A stretch of DNA of 64,000 nt, taken from assembly GCA_963732415.1 (NCBI GenBank), contig CAVSZK010000004.1, positions 186,001 to 250,000 on the forward strand. The letters are read 5' to 3'. Source of the DNA: RPQJ01 sp963732415 (GTDB lineage: Bacteria; Pseudomonadota; Gammaproteobacteria; Steroidobacterales; Steroidobacteraceae). The notes beneath the pieces were generated by a model. It had not been told where the DNA came from. It worked only from the letters and a program-made list of their open reading frames with translations, and ran no database searches. Below, in pieces: positions 51,661-60,936 of this stretch; the first letter of the stretch is position 1; each line of letters opens with the position of its first letter. Made by a program: the position numbers and the translations under genes.

Positions 51661-53604
51661 ATGACGACGCACAAGTTGCACAAAGTGCCCGCCGATTTCG
51701 CGGCGCGGACGCGCATCACCCACGACCAGTACAGGGCCCTTTATGCCGAATCGGTGAGCGACCCCGAGGGCTTCTGGGGACGCATGGGCCAGCGCATCGA
51801 CTGGGTCAGTCCGTTCCGCCGGGTGAAGGACGTCAGCTTTGACGTGAACGACTTCCACGTCCGCTGGTTCGAGGGTGGCCAGCTCAATGTTGCGGCGAAC
51901 TGCCTGGACAGGCACCTCGCCACGCGCGGCGACAAGATAGCAATCATCTGGGAGGGCGACGACCCGAACGAGAGCGTGCGTATCACCTACCGCGAGCTCT
52001 ATTACCGCGTCTGCAAGCTTGCCAACGCACTCACCTCGCTCGGCGTGCAGAAGGGCGATCGCATCACGATCTACCTGCCCATGATCCCCGAGGCTGCCGT
52101 TGCGATGCTCGCATGTGCCCGCGTCGGCGCCATTCATTCGGTGGTGTTCGGCGGCTTCTCCCCGGACTCCCTCGCGGGTCGCATCGCCGATTGCGCCTCG
52201 AGCGTCGTGATCACCGCCGACGAGGGCGTCCGCGGTGGCAAGAAAGTACCACTCAAGGCCAACGTCGACCAGGCGCTGAGTTCCCAGGGTACGGAGTCGG
52301 TGAAGCACGTGTTGGTGGTGAAACGAACCGCCGCGCCAGTCCCGATGTACGAACGCGACAAGTGGTACAGCGAAGTCGTCGACGGTCAGCCCGAAACCAG
52401 CGAGGCTGTCGCGGTGGATGCCGAGGACCCACTCTTCATCCTCTACACGTCGGGCTCCACCGGAAAGCCAAAGGGCGTGCTGCACACGAGCGGTGGCTAC
52501 CTGGTGTACGCGGCGCTGACGCACGAGGCCGTATTCGACCTGCGCGAGGATGACGTCTTCTGGTGCACGGCCGACGTCGGCTGGGTCACCGGGCACAGCT
52601 ACGTCGTGTATGGGCCGCTGGCCAACGGCGGGACGACGCTGATGTTCGAGGGCGTGCCGAATTACCCCGACGCGGGCCGGTTCTGGCAGGTATGCGACAA
52701 GCACCAGGTCACGATCTTCTACACGGCGCCGACGGCGCTGCGGGCGCTGATGCGCGAGGGAGATGAACCGGTGAGGCGGCATTCACGCAAGTCGGTCCGC
52801 CTGCTCGGCACGGTAGGTGAACCGATCAACCCGGAGGCCTGGGAGTGGTATCACCGCGTGGTCGGCGAGGAACGCTGCCCGATAGTGGATACCTGGTGGC
52901 AGACCGAGACTGGCGGAATACTGATCACCCCGCTGCCGGGCGCGATCGACACGAAACCCGGTTCCGCCACACTGCCGTTTTTCGGAGTCCAGCCGGCCAT
53001 AGTCGACGCCGAAGGCAAGGTGCTCGAAGGTGCCTGCGAGGGCAATCTCATTCTCACCGACAGTTGGCCAGGGCAGATGCGCACGGTGTATGGCGATCAC
53101 CAGCGATTCATCGACACCTATTTCAGGACCTACCCCGGAACCTACTTCACCGGCGACGGCGCGCGCCGCGACGAGGACGGCTACTACTGGATCACCGGGC
53201 GTGTCGACGACGTGCTGAACGTCTCAGGCCATCGGCTTGGTACCGCCGAAGTCGAGAGCGCGCTGGTCGCGCACCATCTAGTCGCCGAGGCGGCCGTGGT
53301 CGGCTGCCCGCACGACATCAAGGGTCAGGGCATCTATGCCTACGTCACGCTGGTCGTGGATGCGACGCCGACAGAGGAGCTGCGCAAGGAACTCCGCGAC
53401 TGGGTACGGCGCGAGATCGGCCCGATCGCGACCCCGGATTTCATCCAGTGGGCGCCGAGCCTGCCGAAGACGCGCTCGGGGAAGATAATGCGGCGCATCC
53501 TGCGCAAGATTGCCGCCAACGAGCATGAGCAGCTCGGCGACATCTCGACGCTCGCCGACCCGTCGGTGGTCGCAAGCCTGGTCGTCGAGCGGATGAACCG
53601 CTGA
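51661..53604 (+). CDS. acs: Acetyl-CoA synthetase
   Basis: A 647-residue AMP-forming acetyl-CoA synthetase of standard length. Motifs: YTSGSTGKPKG (ATP loop, about residue 261), DVGWVTGHSYVVYGPL, TWWQTETGG, TGDGARRDEDGYYWITGRVDDV, and PKTRSGKIMRR holding Lys608, the lysine that protein acetylation usually silences. It converts acetate, ATP and CoA to acetyl-CoA. It is followed by the symporter genes and lies near crbSR, as in other acetate-switch loci. Confidence 0.97.
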   Translation: MTTHKLHKVPADFAARTRITHDQYRALYAESVSDPEGFWGRMGQRIDWVSPFRRVKDVSFDVNDFHVRWFEGGQLNVAANCLDRHLATRGDKIAIIWEGDDPNESVRITYRELYYRVCKLANALTSLGVQKGDRITIYLPMIPEAAVAMLACARVGAIHSVVFGGFSPDSLAGRIADCASSVVITADEGVRGGKKVPLKANVDQALSSQGTESVKHVLVVKRTAAPVPMYERDKWYSEVVDGQPETSEAVAVDAEDPLFILYTSGSTGKPKGVLHTSGGYLVYAALTHEAVFDLREDDVFWCTADVGWVTGHSYVVYGPLANGGTTLMFEGVPNYPDAGRFWQVCDKHQVTIFYTAPTALRALMREGDEPVRRHSRKSVRLLGTVGEPINPEAWEWYHRVVGEERCPIVDTWWQTETGGILITPLPGAIDTKPGSATLPFFGVQPAIVDAEGKVLEGACEGNLILTDSWPGQMRTVYGDHQRFIDTYFRTYPGTYFTGDGARRDEDGYYWITGRVDDVLNVSGHRLGTAEVESALVAHHLVAEAAVVGCPHDIKGQGIYAYVTLVVDATPTEELRKELRDWVRREIGPIATPDFIQWAPSLPKTRSGKIMRRILRKIAANEHEQLGDISTLADPSVVASLVVERMNR

Positions 53605-53628
53605 GCGATCCCTCCCGGCGGTCCGCCC

Positions 53629-53690
53629 TGCGACCAAGGTCGTAGTGGCCGGAACCGCCGCGGACTCCTCGATCTACGACCAATGTCGCA
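53629..53690 (+). promoter_or_regulatory. Two palindromic regulator sites before the symporter genes
   Basis: TGCGACCAAGGTCGTA (53629-53644) and TACGACCAATGTCGCA (53675-53690) share the form TRCGAC-CAAK-GTCGYA, each an inverted repeat with a 4-base centre. Their centres are 46 bases apart, near a whole number of helical turns. They sit in the acs-DUF4212 gap and could bind CrbR or another LuxR-type regulator. This assignment is inference. Confidence 0.55.
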
Positions 53691-53713
53691 GTGGGCCCGT
53701 GCGGGCCCACTGC
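53688..53713 (+). other. Strong hairpin upstream of the symporter small subunit
   Basis: GCAGTGGGCCC and GGGCCCACTGC form a perfect 11-bp stem with loop GTGC, overlapping the end of the second palindromic site. TAGATTGCG follows instead of a T-run, so it is not a normal terminator. It may be an mRNA processing or stability element between acs and the symporter genes. Confidence 0.55.
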
Positions 53714-53754
53714 TAGATTGCGTGCAACCCTAGACCGGGGAGGAGGGAATCACA

Positions 53755-54012
53755 ATGACTCGAGAAAGAAGACTGGAATACTGGAAGCGCAATCTCAGGA
53801 TCGTGTTCGGACTGCTTTCCGTCTGGTTCTTGGTCTCGTTCGGCTTCGGCATCCTGCTGCACGACTGGCTGGATAATTTCCGTATCTACGGCTTCAGGCT
53901 AGGCTTCTGGTTTGCCCAGCAGGGCTCGATCTACGTGTTCGTCATCCTGATCTTTGTTTACGTCAACATCATGAACAAGCTCGACATCGAGTACGACGTT
54001 CACGAAGACTGA
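53755..54012 (+). CDS. Symporter small subunit, DUF4212 family
   Basis: An 85-residue protein with two membrane helices and the family pattern YWKRNLRIVFGLLSVWFLVSF, then FGFRLGFWFAQQGSIYVF in this order and VYVNIMNKLD. DUF4212 proteins are always paired with a VC_2705-type sodium:solute symporter, here 30 bases downstream. GGGGAGGAGG precedes the ATG. It is the counterpart of YjcH in the acs-yjcH-actP operon of enterics, but from a different family. Confidence 0.92.
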   Translation: MTRERRLEYWKRNLRIVFGLLSVWFLVSFGFGILLHDWLDNFRIYGFRLGFWFAQQGSIYVFVILIFVYVNIMNKLDIEYDVHED

Positions 54013-54042
54013 ACCAAGAAAACGAATCCAGGGGACACAAAT

Positions 54043-55743
54043 ATGTCAGTTTTAACGTGGACCTATCTGCTGGTGGGCGCGAGCTTCGCCCTCTACATCG
54101 GCATCGCGATCTATAGCCGCGCTTCCCACACGCGTGACTTCTACGTCGCCGGCGGCCATGTGAGCCCGCTGGCCAACGGCATGGCGACGGCCGCCGACTG
54201 GATGTCAGCCGCGTCCTTCATCTCGATGGCGGGCCTCATCTCGTTCATGGGTTTCGACGGCGCCGTCTACCTGATGGGATGGACGGGTGGCTACGTGCTG
54301 CTCGCGCTGCTGTTCGCGCCCTATCTGCGCAAGTTCGGCAAGTTCACGATCCCCGACTTCATCGGCGATCGCTACTACTCTGATACGGCACGGCTGGTGG
54401 CCGTGGTGTGCGCGATCTTCGTCTCGTTCACCTACGTGGCCGGGCAGATGCGCGGCGTCGGAATCGTCTTCTCGCGGTTCCTCGAGGTGCCGATCAATCT
54501 TGGCGTCATTATCGGCATGGCGATCGTGTTCTTCTACGCGGTGCTCGGTGGCATGAAGGGAATCACCTACACGCAGGTCGCGCAGTACTGCGTGCTGATC
54601 TTCGCCTACATGGTGCCGGCGGTCTTCATCTCCATCATGCTTACCGGCCACACGCTGCCGCAGCTCGGCTTCGGCGGTGAAATCACCGGATCGGGCACCT
54701 TCCTGCTCGACAAGCTCGACGGGTTGAGCACGGAGCTGGGATTTGCGCCGTACACCAGCGGCGGAAAGCCGCTGATCGACGTGTTCTGCATCACCGCGGC
54801 GCTGATGGTCGGCACCGCAGGCCTGCCGCACGTTCTCGTGCGTTTCTTCACTGTGCCGAAGGTGCGTGACGCACGCAAATCAGCTGGCTGGGCGCTGCTG
54901 TTCATCGCCATTCTCTACACGACGGCCCCGGCCGTGGCGGCGTTCGCCCGCTACAACATGATCCAGACCATCAACGGTGCGGACGGCGCAGGCGCGCTCT
55001 ATAGCGAGGCGCCGAGCTGGATCACGAACTGGGAGAAGACCGGCCTGATCAAGTGGGAGGACAAGAACGGCGACGGTCGAATGTTCTACGCCAAGGACGA
55101 CCGCAACGAGATGACGATTGACAAGGACATCATGGTACTCGCCAATCCCGAGATCGCGAAGCTTCCGGCCTGGGTGATCGCGCTGGTGGCGGCCGGCGGC
55201 CTGGCGGCGGCGCTGTCTACGGCGGCCGGCCTGCTGCTGGTGATCTCCTCGGCGATCTCGCATGACCTGTTGAAGAAGGTCGTGATGCCGAACATCACCG
55301 AGAAACAGGAGTTGCTCTACGCGCGCCTGGCGGCCGGCTTGGCGGTCGTGATCGCGGGCCTGCTCGGCATCTACCCGCCCGCTTTTGTCGCACAGGTGGT
55401 GGCGTTCGCGTTCGGCCTTGCAGCTGCGTCTTTCTTCCCGGCGATCCTGCTCGGGATCTTCGACAAGCGCGCGAACATGCCGGGTGCCGTGTCGGGCATG
55501 ATCGTTGGTATCGTGTTTACGGCCAGCTACATCATCTACTTCAAGTTCATCAATCCGACGGCTGGTGCCGACCAGTGGTTCCTGAAGATCTCGCCCGAGG
55601 GGATCGGCTTCGTCGGCATGCTGCTAAACTTCGCAGTGACCTACACGGTGAGCCACCTGACGGCTCCGCCACCGGAGCACATCCAGCACCTGGTGGAGGA
55701 CATCCGGGTTCCGCGTGGAGCGGGAGCGGCCACCCCCCACTGA
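54043..55743 (+). CDS. Sodium:solute symporter, VC_2705 subfamily (ActP-like, acetate)
   Basis: A 566-residue SSS-family transporter with about 13 helices. GGHVSPLANGMATAADWMSAASFISMAG is the usual start of the conserved region (shown here only as key parts: ATAADWMSAASF), followed by YFIGDRYYSD-like FIGDRYYSD and VAGQMRGVGIVFSR. A hydrophilic insertion with TGLIKWEDKNGDGRMFYAKD around residue 340 is typical of the VC_2705 subfamily. Operon position behind acs and DUF4212 points to acetate or another short carboxylate as substrate. A strong terminator follows directly. Confidence 0.93.
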   Translation: MSVLTWTYLLVGASFALYIGIAIYSRASHTRDFYVAGGHVSPLANGMATAADWMSAASFISMAGLISFMGFDGAVYLMGWTGGYVLLALLFAPYLRKFGKFTIPDFIGDRYYSDTARLVAVVCAIFVSFTYVAGQMRGVGIVFSRFLEVPINLGVIIGMAIVFFYAVLGGMKGITYTQVAQYCVLIFAYMVPAVFISIMLTGHTLPQLGFGGEITGSGTFLLDKLDGLSTELGFAPYTSGGKPLIDVFCITAALMVGTAGLPHVLVRFFTVPKVRDARKSAGWALLFIAILYTTAPAVAAFARYNMIQTINGADGAGALYSEAPSWITNWEKTGLIKWEDKNGDGRMFYAKDDRNEMTIDKDIMVLANPEIAKLPAWVIALVAAGGLAAALSTAAGLLLVISSAISHDLLKKVVMPNITEKQELLYARLAAGLAVVIAGLLGIYPPAFVAQVVAFAFGLAAASFFPAILLGIFDKRANMPGAVSGMIVGIVFTASYIIYFKFINPTAGADQWFLKISPEGIGFVGMLLNFAVTYTVSHLTAPPPEHIQHLVEDIRVPRGAGAATPH

Positions 55744-55767
55744 GGCTGCGGACCGCAGCGACAACCG

Positions 55768-55798
55768 GGGCGGTCCTCGCGGGCCGCCCTTTTTTTTT
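55768..55798 (+). terminator. Rho-independent terminator
   Basis: GGGCGGTCC and GGGCCGCCC form a 9-bp stem (one G-U pair) with loop TCGC and nine T after it. It ends the acs-symporter transcript, 18 bases before the GTG of the next gene, so that gene either reads through or has its own start. Confidence 0.92.
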
Positions 55799-55816
55799 GA
55801 GCCCGAGCGAAATGAA

Positions 55817-57631
55817 GTGAGCCGACACGACCAGGAATTCGACTTCTCGACGCCGCCGTTCAACCTGCTCACGGCGGAGCAGGCCGACGAACTCGGCGCG
55901 CGCATGGACATCGAATTCGTCACCAAGGGGACGACCATTCTCGAGGCCGGCCAGGGCTCGGAATTCGTCTATGTGATCCTGAAGGGTGAGGTCGTGGCGA
56001 TGGAAACGGGCGATGGCTATACGCGCGTCTTTGCCGAGTTCGGCGCACACGATCTGTTCGGCACCACGGCCTCGCTGAGCGGCCGCGCGCGCTACACCTA
56101 CGAGGCAATCGAGGATACGCTCGCGTGGACGATTCCGGCCGCGGCGTTTCGTGCGGCGGTGTCGGCGAACGGGCGTTTCGCCGCCTACTTCCTCGAGTCC
56201 CTCGCCAAGCGCAGCGCCGAAGCCGAACGTTCGGGAGCGCCCACGGACCTGGCCGAGATGATGCTGACGCGTGTCGGCGAGGCGCTGCTCGCCGAGGCGG
56301 TCACGGTGCCGGAAGACTGCCCACTCGACGAGGCGACCCGGCGCATGCGCGACCGGCGCGTCGACTGCGTGTTCGTCGAGGGGCCGGCCGGCCTCGGTAT
56401 CGCGACACGCACCGACCTGCTCGAGGCGATCGCCTTGGGCCGGCGCTCGCTGGAGCAGCCGGTCGGCGGAATCGCGAGCCGCCCCATCGTCAGCTGCGAT
56501 ACCGCCGATCCGCTGTTCCAGGCGCTGGTGACTATGACGCGCGCCGGCATCGAACGTATCGCGGTGCTCGATGACGGCGAACTCAGGGGTACGCTGGGGC
56601 TCGCCGAGCTTCTCAGCCACTACTCGAGCCACTCGCACGTGATTGGACTCCGTGTCGCGCGAGCCGAGACCCGTGCCGAACTGGGCGCCGCCGCACGTCA
56701 GGTCAACCAGCTGGTCCGCACGCTGCACGCCAACGGCGCACGGATGCAGTACCTGGCCGACCTCGTGAGCGCGGTCAACCAGCGGCTTCTGGCGCGCCTG
56801 TTCGAGTTCTGTTTCGACGAGTCGTTGCGCAATCGCATCTGCCTGCTGGTGCTTGGAAGCGAGGGACGCGGCGAGCAGCTGTTCAAGACCGACCAGGACA
56901 ATGCGCTGATGCTCGCGCGCGACGTGCGCGACGAGGACGTGGCGCAGGCCGCAACCGCCTTCAGCGAAGGACTGGCCGAATTGGGTTATCCGCCCTGTCC
57001 AGGCGGCGTGATGGTCTCGAATCCGCAATGGCGCGGGGACGAAGCGGCCTGGCTGGGCCGGATCGAGTCCTTGCGCGGCGTCACTGCGCCGCAGGCGCTG
57101 ATGCGCGTGGCCATCATGCTGGACGCGCGGGTCGTCGCCGGTGACGCGGAACTCTTCGCACCGGTCCGGGAATCGCTGTTTGCCTTCGGCCAGGACGAGG
57201 TGTGGATGCACCACTTCGTGACGCCGGCGCTCGAGTTCCAGACGCCGCTGCGGTTGTTCAGCGGCCTGCTCGGTCGCAGCGCGCCGGTGGACGTCAAGAA
57301 GGGTGGCATCTTTCCCGTGGTGCACGGAGTGCGCACGCTCGCGCTAAAACACCGGCTGAGCGAGGCATCGACCTTCGAGCGCATCGACGCACTGATGGAC
57401 TCCGGCGCGTTGAGTGCGACGCTCGGCGCGGACCTGCGCCAGGCGTACGCGATCATGCTCCGGCTTCGGCTCGGGCAGCAGCTCGAGGCTGTCAGCGAGG
57501 GCGAGCCGCCGGGCAATACCGTGCGGCTCGACGCGCTGCGCCGCCTCGACCGCGACCTGCTGCGCGACGCGTTCGGCGTCGTGCGCGAGTTCCAGCGCTC
57601 GCTGTCCTCGCGTTTCGGCCACGGCCTCTGA
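55817..57631 (+). CDS. cNMP-binding, CBS and DUF294 nucleotidyltransferase-like protein (copy 1)
   Basis: A 604-residue cytoplasmic protein. Order: cyclic-nucleotide-binding-like domain (about 10-125, GQGSEFVYVILKGEVVAM), a CBS pair (about 150-275, VDCVFVEG, GLAELLSHY), a DUF294 nucleotidyltransferase-like domain with GSEGRGEQLFKTDQDNAL, and DUF294_C (LRLFSGLL to the end). The GTG at 55817 is chosen because the only upstream ATG in frame lies inside the symporter gene. Such proteins are commonly encoded next to acs/actP-type genes; a regulatory role in acetate uptake or uridylylation is suspected, not shown. Confidence 0.88.
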   Translation: MSRHDQEFDFSTPPFNLLTAEQADELGARMDIEFVTKGTTILEAGQGSEFVYVILKGEVVAMETGDGYTRVFAEFGAHDLFGTTASLSGRARYTYEAIEDTLAWTIPAAAFRAAVSANGRFAAYFLESLAKRSAEAERSGAPTDLAEMMLTRVGEALLAEAVTVPEDCPLDEATRRMRDRRVDCVFVEGPAGLGIATRTDLLEAIALGRRSLEQPVGGIASRPIVSCDTADPLFQALVTMTRAGIERIAVLDDGELRGTLGLAELLSHYSSHSHVIGLRVARAETRAELGAAARQVNQLVRTLHANGARMQYLADLVSAVNQRLLARLFEFCFDESLRNRICLLVLGSEGRGEQLFKTDQDNALMLARDVRDEDVAQAATAFSEGLAELGYPPCPGGVMVSNPQWRGDEAAWLGRIESLRGVTAPQALMRVAIMLDARVVAGDAELFAPVRESLFAFGQDEVWMHHFVTPALEFQTPLRLFSGLLGRSAPVDVKKGGIFPVVHGVRTLALKHRLSEASTFERIDALMDSGALSATLGADLRQAYAIMLRLRLGQQLEAVSEGEPPGNTVRLDALRRLDRDLLRDAFGVVREFQRSLSSRFGHGL

Positions 57632-57647
57632 GCATGGAGCGGCGCCG

Positions 57648-58241
57648 GTGAATCCCCTGCGCCGCGGAGTCCGCAGGGTGTGGCGGGCGATGCGGCTTCC
57701 GGCCTTGCCGGGGGCCGGCGAGATCGTCTCGCTGGATCTCGAGACCAGCAGCCTCGATCCGAAGACCGCGGTGATCCTGTCGATGGCGGCCGTGCCGATT
57801 CGCGGCCGCCGCATCCTGCTCAGCGACGCATTCGAATGCAAGGTTGCGAGCAATGGGCCGGTGGACCTGGAGGCCGTCAAGTATCACCGGCTGCGCCCGG
57901 TGGATGTAGCGCAAGGTGCGACGGCCGTGGATGCCGCCACCGACCTGGTCGAATGGCTCGGCGACCGACCGGTGATCGGTTACTGCACGGGCTTTGATTG
58001 CGCGATGCTTGACCGGGTGCTGCGAGAAGCCGGGCGCAACGGATTCGAACCCGACCGCTTCGACCTGCGCGACCTCTATCGCCGCGCTATCCTGCGCAGC
58101 AATCCGGAGGATTCCCCGCCGCGCGCGCTCGATGAAATCCTCGCACGACTGGGTGTGCCCATGGTCGCGCGACACACGGCGCGCGGTGATGCGACTGCCG
58201 TCGCGATGGCTTACCTTCTGCTGTCGAAAGACCGCAACTAG
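57648..58241 (+). CDS. DEDDh 3'-5' exonuclease, DnaQ/PolC-like (copy 1)
   Basis: A 197-residue exonuclease with the DEDDh residues: D and E in VSLDLETSSLDP, D in GYCTGFDCAMLDRVL and H and D in ARHTARGDATAVAMA. The GTG at 57648 has GGAG 8 bases upstream and is 17 bases after the DUF294 stop. This pairing of DUF294 protein and exonuclease recurs immediately downstream. The substrate is unknown; RNA or short DNA ends are typical for the fold. Confidence 0.87.
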   Translation: MNPLRRGVRRVWRAMRLPALPGAGEIVSLDLETSSLDPKTAVILSMAAVPIRGRRILLSDAFECKVASNGPVDLEAVKYHRLRPVDVAQGATAVDAATDLVEWLGDRPVIGYCTGFDCAMLDRVLREAGRNGFEPDRFDLRDLYRRAILRSNPEDSPPRALDEILARLGVPMVARHTARGDATAVAMAYLLLSKDRN

Positions 58242-58259
58242 CGCGGTCGAGGTGCACGC

Positions 58260-60128
58260 ATGGTAAGCGAACTCCGGGACGTGCGTGACTTCCTCGGTCG
58301 GCACCCGCCGTTCTCCTCCCTGCCTGGCGACGTCCTCGATCGCCTGCCTCGTTCGCTGTCGGTCCGCTATCTCAGGCGCGGGTCGGAATTTCCACCGGCC
58401 GACGCCGACATGGCGAGCTTCCATGTCATCCGCAAGGGTGCGGTCGAACTGCGGGACGATGCCGGGGACCTGGTCGAGAAGCTCGCGGAGGGCGACTGTC
58501 TCGATGCCAGTGCCGTGGATGCCCAAAACCAGAAGAAACTCTTCGGGATCACGGTCGAAGACACGCTGGTCTACGTGCTGCCATCGGCCGTCCTCGCGGG
58601 GCTGAGAAAAGACCACCGCGCGTTCGACGACAGCTTCGAGACCTCGATCCGCGAACGGCTGCACCGGGCTCGTGAATCAGCGCACGATGCGCCACAGGTA
58701 GGGGGTAACCTGCTGCGGCTCGGCGTCGAGGATCTCATCGTGCGTGAGGCCGTGACCGCCGACGCCACGATGAGCGTTCGAGATGCGGCACGCCTGATGA
58801 CCCGCGAGCGCGTCTCGTCGCTGCTGGTCCTGCGCGACGGCGTACTCGAGGGCATCGTGACCGATCGCGACCTGCGCATCCGCCTGGTGGCCGAGGGCCG
58901 CGACGGAGCCACGCTGCTCCGCGAAATCATGACGCCACGTCCGCATACGATCCCGAGGAGCGCCTCGGCGTTCGAGGCGCTGATGGTGATGAGCCGGCTG
59001 CGCATCCACCATCTGCCGGTCGTGGACCGCGATGGCCTGCAAGGGTTGGTCTCGACTCACGACCTGCTGCGCGCCCAGGGCGCGAATCCGCTGTACCTGG
59101 CCGACCGGATCCGGCGCTGCGCCTCGATCGAAGAGTTGCGGCAGGCGGCGGGTGAGGTGCGGGAACTCCACGTCCAGCTCGTGGCGGCGCACGCGAGCGC
59201 CCGGCAGCTTGGCCAGGCCCTGACCTCCGTGTGCGATGCGGTCACTCGTCGATTGATCGAGCTGGCCATTCAAAGGCTAGGGGAACCGCCGGTCCCGTTC
59301 GCCTGGGTCGCCACGGGCTCCCAGGGTCGAGGCGAGCTGACGCTGCATTCGGACCAGGACAACGCGATCATCCTGGGCGACGACTTCTCATCGGACCAGC
59401 ACGGCGAGTACTTTGCCGCGCTGGCGAGCGCGGTCAACCAGGGGCTCGACGCCAGCGGTTACGTACTCTGTCCAGGCGACGTCATGGCTTCGAATTCCCG
59501 GTGGCGTCAACCGCTGGCCGTGTGGCGAGGCTACTTCACCGACTGGCTCGAGAAGACCGATCGCATGGCCGCGATGCTCGCGGCCAACTTCTTCGACATG
59601 CGCACGATCTGGGGTGAGGACCAGCTCAGGCAACGCCTGATGGCGCAGGTCCTGCCGCGCTGCCGCGGCGAGAAGGTATTCCTGGCGTACATGGCGAGCC
59701 ATGCGCTGGGTAACCGGCCGCCGCTCGGGTTTTTTCGCAATTTCGTGCTGGTTCGTTCCGGGGAGCACGAGGGCGCCGTGGATCTCAAGCGGCATGGGTT
59801 GCTGCCGATCGTCGACCTGGCGCGTGTCTACGCGCTGGCTGGAGGTGTCGAATCTGTCGGAACACTCGAGCGACTGCAGGAATCGCTCGCTGCGGGCACG
59901 CTGAGCGAGGAAGGTTCCGAGAACCTTGCGGCGGCGTTCGAGTTCATCTCCACGATCCGCGCGACACACCAGGCGGAGCAGCTGCGCGGCGGCGGTGAGG
60001 TGGACAACTACGTGATGCCCGAGGCGCTGACCACGATGGAACGGCGCCACCTCAAGGATGCATTCGCGGCGATTGCGACGCTCCAGGACGCAGTGCGCGC
60101 CGCGCACAGTGACCGGCTGCCGCGGTGA
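58260..60128 (+). CDS. cNMP-binding, CBS and DUF294 nucleotidyltransferase-like protein (copy 2)
   Basis: A 622-residue paralogue of the 55817 gene with the same order: N-terminal cNMP-like domain (SFHVIRKGAVELRDD), a well kept CBS pair (DLIVREAVTADATMSVRDAA, then IHHLPVVDRDGLQGLVSTHDLL), nucleotidyltransferase motif GSQGRGELTLHSDQDNAI, and DUF294_C. The CBS domains are better conserved here than in copy 1. It starts 18 bases after the first exonuclease and its stop overlaps the second exonuclease (GTGA). Confidence 0.9.
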   Translation: MVSELRDVRDFLGRHPPFSSLPGDVLDRLPRSLSVRYLRRGSEFPPADADMASFHVIRKGAVELRDDAGDLVEKLAEGDCLDASAVDAQNQKKLFGITVEDTLVYVLPSAVLAGLRKDHRAFDDSFETSIRERLHRARESAHDAPQVGGNLLRLGVEDLIVREAVTADATMSVRDAARLMTRERVSSLLVLRDGVLEGIVTDRDLRIRLVAEGRDGATLLREIMTPRPHTIPRSASAFEALMVMSRLRIHHLPVVDRDGLQGLVSTHDLLRAQGANPLYLADRIRRCASIEELRQAAGEVRELHVQLVAAHASARQLGQALTSVCDAVTRRLIELAIQRLGEPPVPFAWVATGSQGRGELTLHSDQDNAIILGDDFSSDQHGEYFAALASAVNQGLDASGYVLCPGDVMASNSRWRQPLAVWRGYFTDWLEKTDRMAAMLAANFFDMRTIWGEDQLRQRLMAQVLPRCRGEKVFLAYMASHALGNRPPLGFFRNFVLVRSGEHEGAVDLKRHGLLPIVDLARVYALAGGVESVGTLERLQESLAAGTLSEEGSENLAAAFEFISTIRATHQAEQLRGGGEVDNYVMPEALTTMERRHLKDAFAAIATLQDAVRAAHSDRLPR

Positions 60129-60820
60129 CGCTGGACTCGCTGCTGCCGATCGACTTTCGCCGGCGCCGGCGTGCACGCTCGGCACCGCCGGGACCCTTGC
60201 GTGCTTACTATGGACAGCCTATCCCGTCGGGCGCATGTGACTGGCGGAAAGTCGAATTCCTGGCCCTGGACCTCGAGACCACCGGCAGCGACCCCGTCGT
60301 GGACGAGATCGTCAGTGCGGGCTGGGTGCAGGTCAGGGGCGGTGCGATCGACCTCGGTACTGCCACCCGGCGGATGGTGCGGACCTCGGGACCCATGCCC
60401 GAGGCAAGCGCCGTGATCCATGCCATCACGGATGACGAGGCTGCGCAGGGCGAGCCGCTTGGCGCGGTCCTGGCGGACATCCTGGGTGCACTGGGAGGGA
60501 GGGTCCTGGTTGCGCACTACGCGAGGGCGGAACTCGGGTTCCTCGATGCCGCGTGCCGGCGCTGCCTGGGCGCCAGCCTGCTCACGCCGGTAGTCGACAC
60601 GCTCCAGCTCGCGCGCCGCAGCTACTCGAGGACGGGACGGGCGCCGGTGCGCGGTGAGCTCAGGCTCGACGCGCTTCGGATGCAATACAACCTGCCCGGA
60701 CACCAGATGCACGACGCATTGAGCGACGCGATCGCGACGGCGGAACTGTTCCTGGCGCAGGTGGCCGCGCTTTCGGCGGCGGGTCCGCTGGCCCTGCGTG
60801 CGTTGCTCGCCCGCGTTTGA
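60125..60820 (+). CDS. DEDDh 3'-5' exonuclease, DnaQ/PolC-like (copy 2)
   Basis: A 231-residue exonuclease: D and E in LALDLETTGSDP, D in LVAHYARAELGFLDAA and His plus Asp in GHQMHDALSDAIATAELF. It has a longer N-terminal arm (about 40 residues, Arg-rich) than copy 1. Its GTG start overlaps the preceding stop. The two exonucleases share the fold but little close sequence, so the block is an old duplication. Confidence 0.88.
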   Translation: MTLDSLLPIDFRRRRRARSAPPGPLRAYYGQPIPSGACDWRKVEFLALDLETTGSDPVVDEIVSAGWVQVRGGAIDLGTATRRMVRTSGPMPEASAVIHAITDDEAAQGEPLGAVLADILGALGGRVLVAHYARAELGFLDAACRRCLGASLLTPVVDTLQLARRSYSRTGRAPVRGELRLDALRMQYNLPGHQMHDALSDAIATAELFLAQVAALSAAGPLALRALLARV

Positions 60821-60936
60821 GGCGCCGAGGGACAGGAACAGGCTTCGTTCACGCGGCAGGCCGGCGCTACCCCAGGTGCCTGTACGACCGAGGCTTGGTA
60901 CTGTTCGGACCATCAGGTAATGGAGGAGGGCATTCG

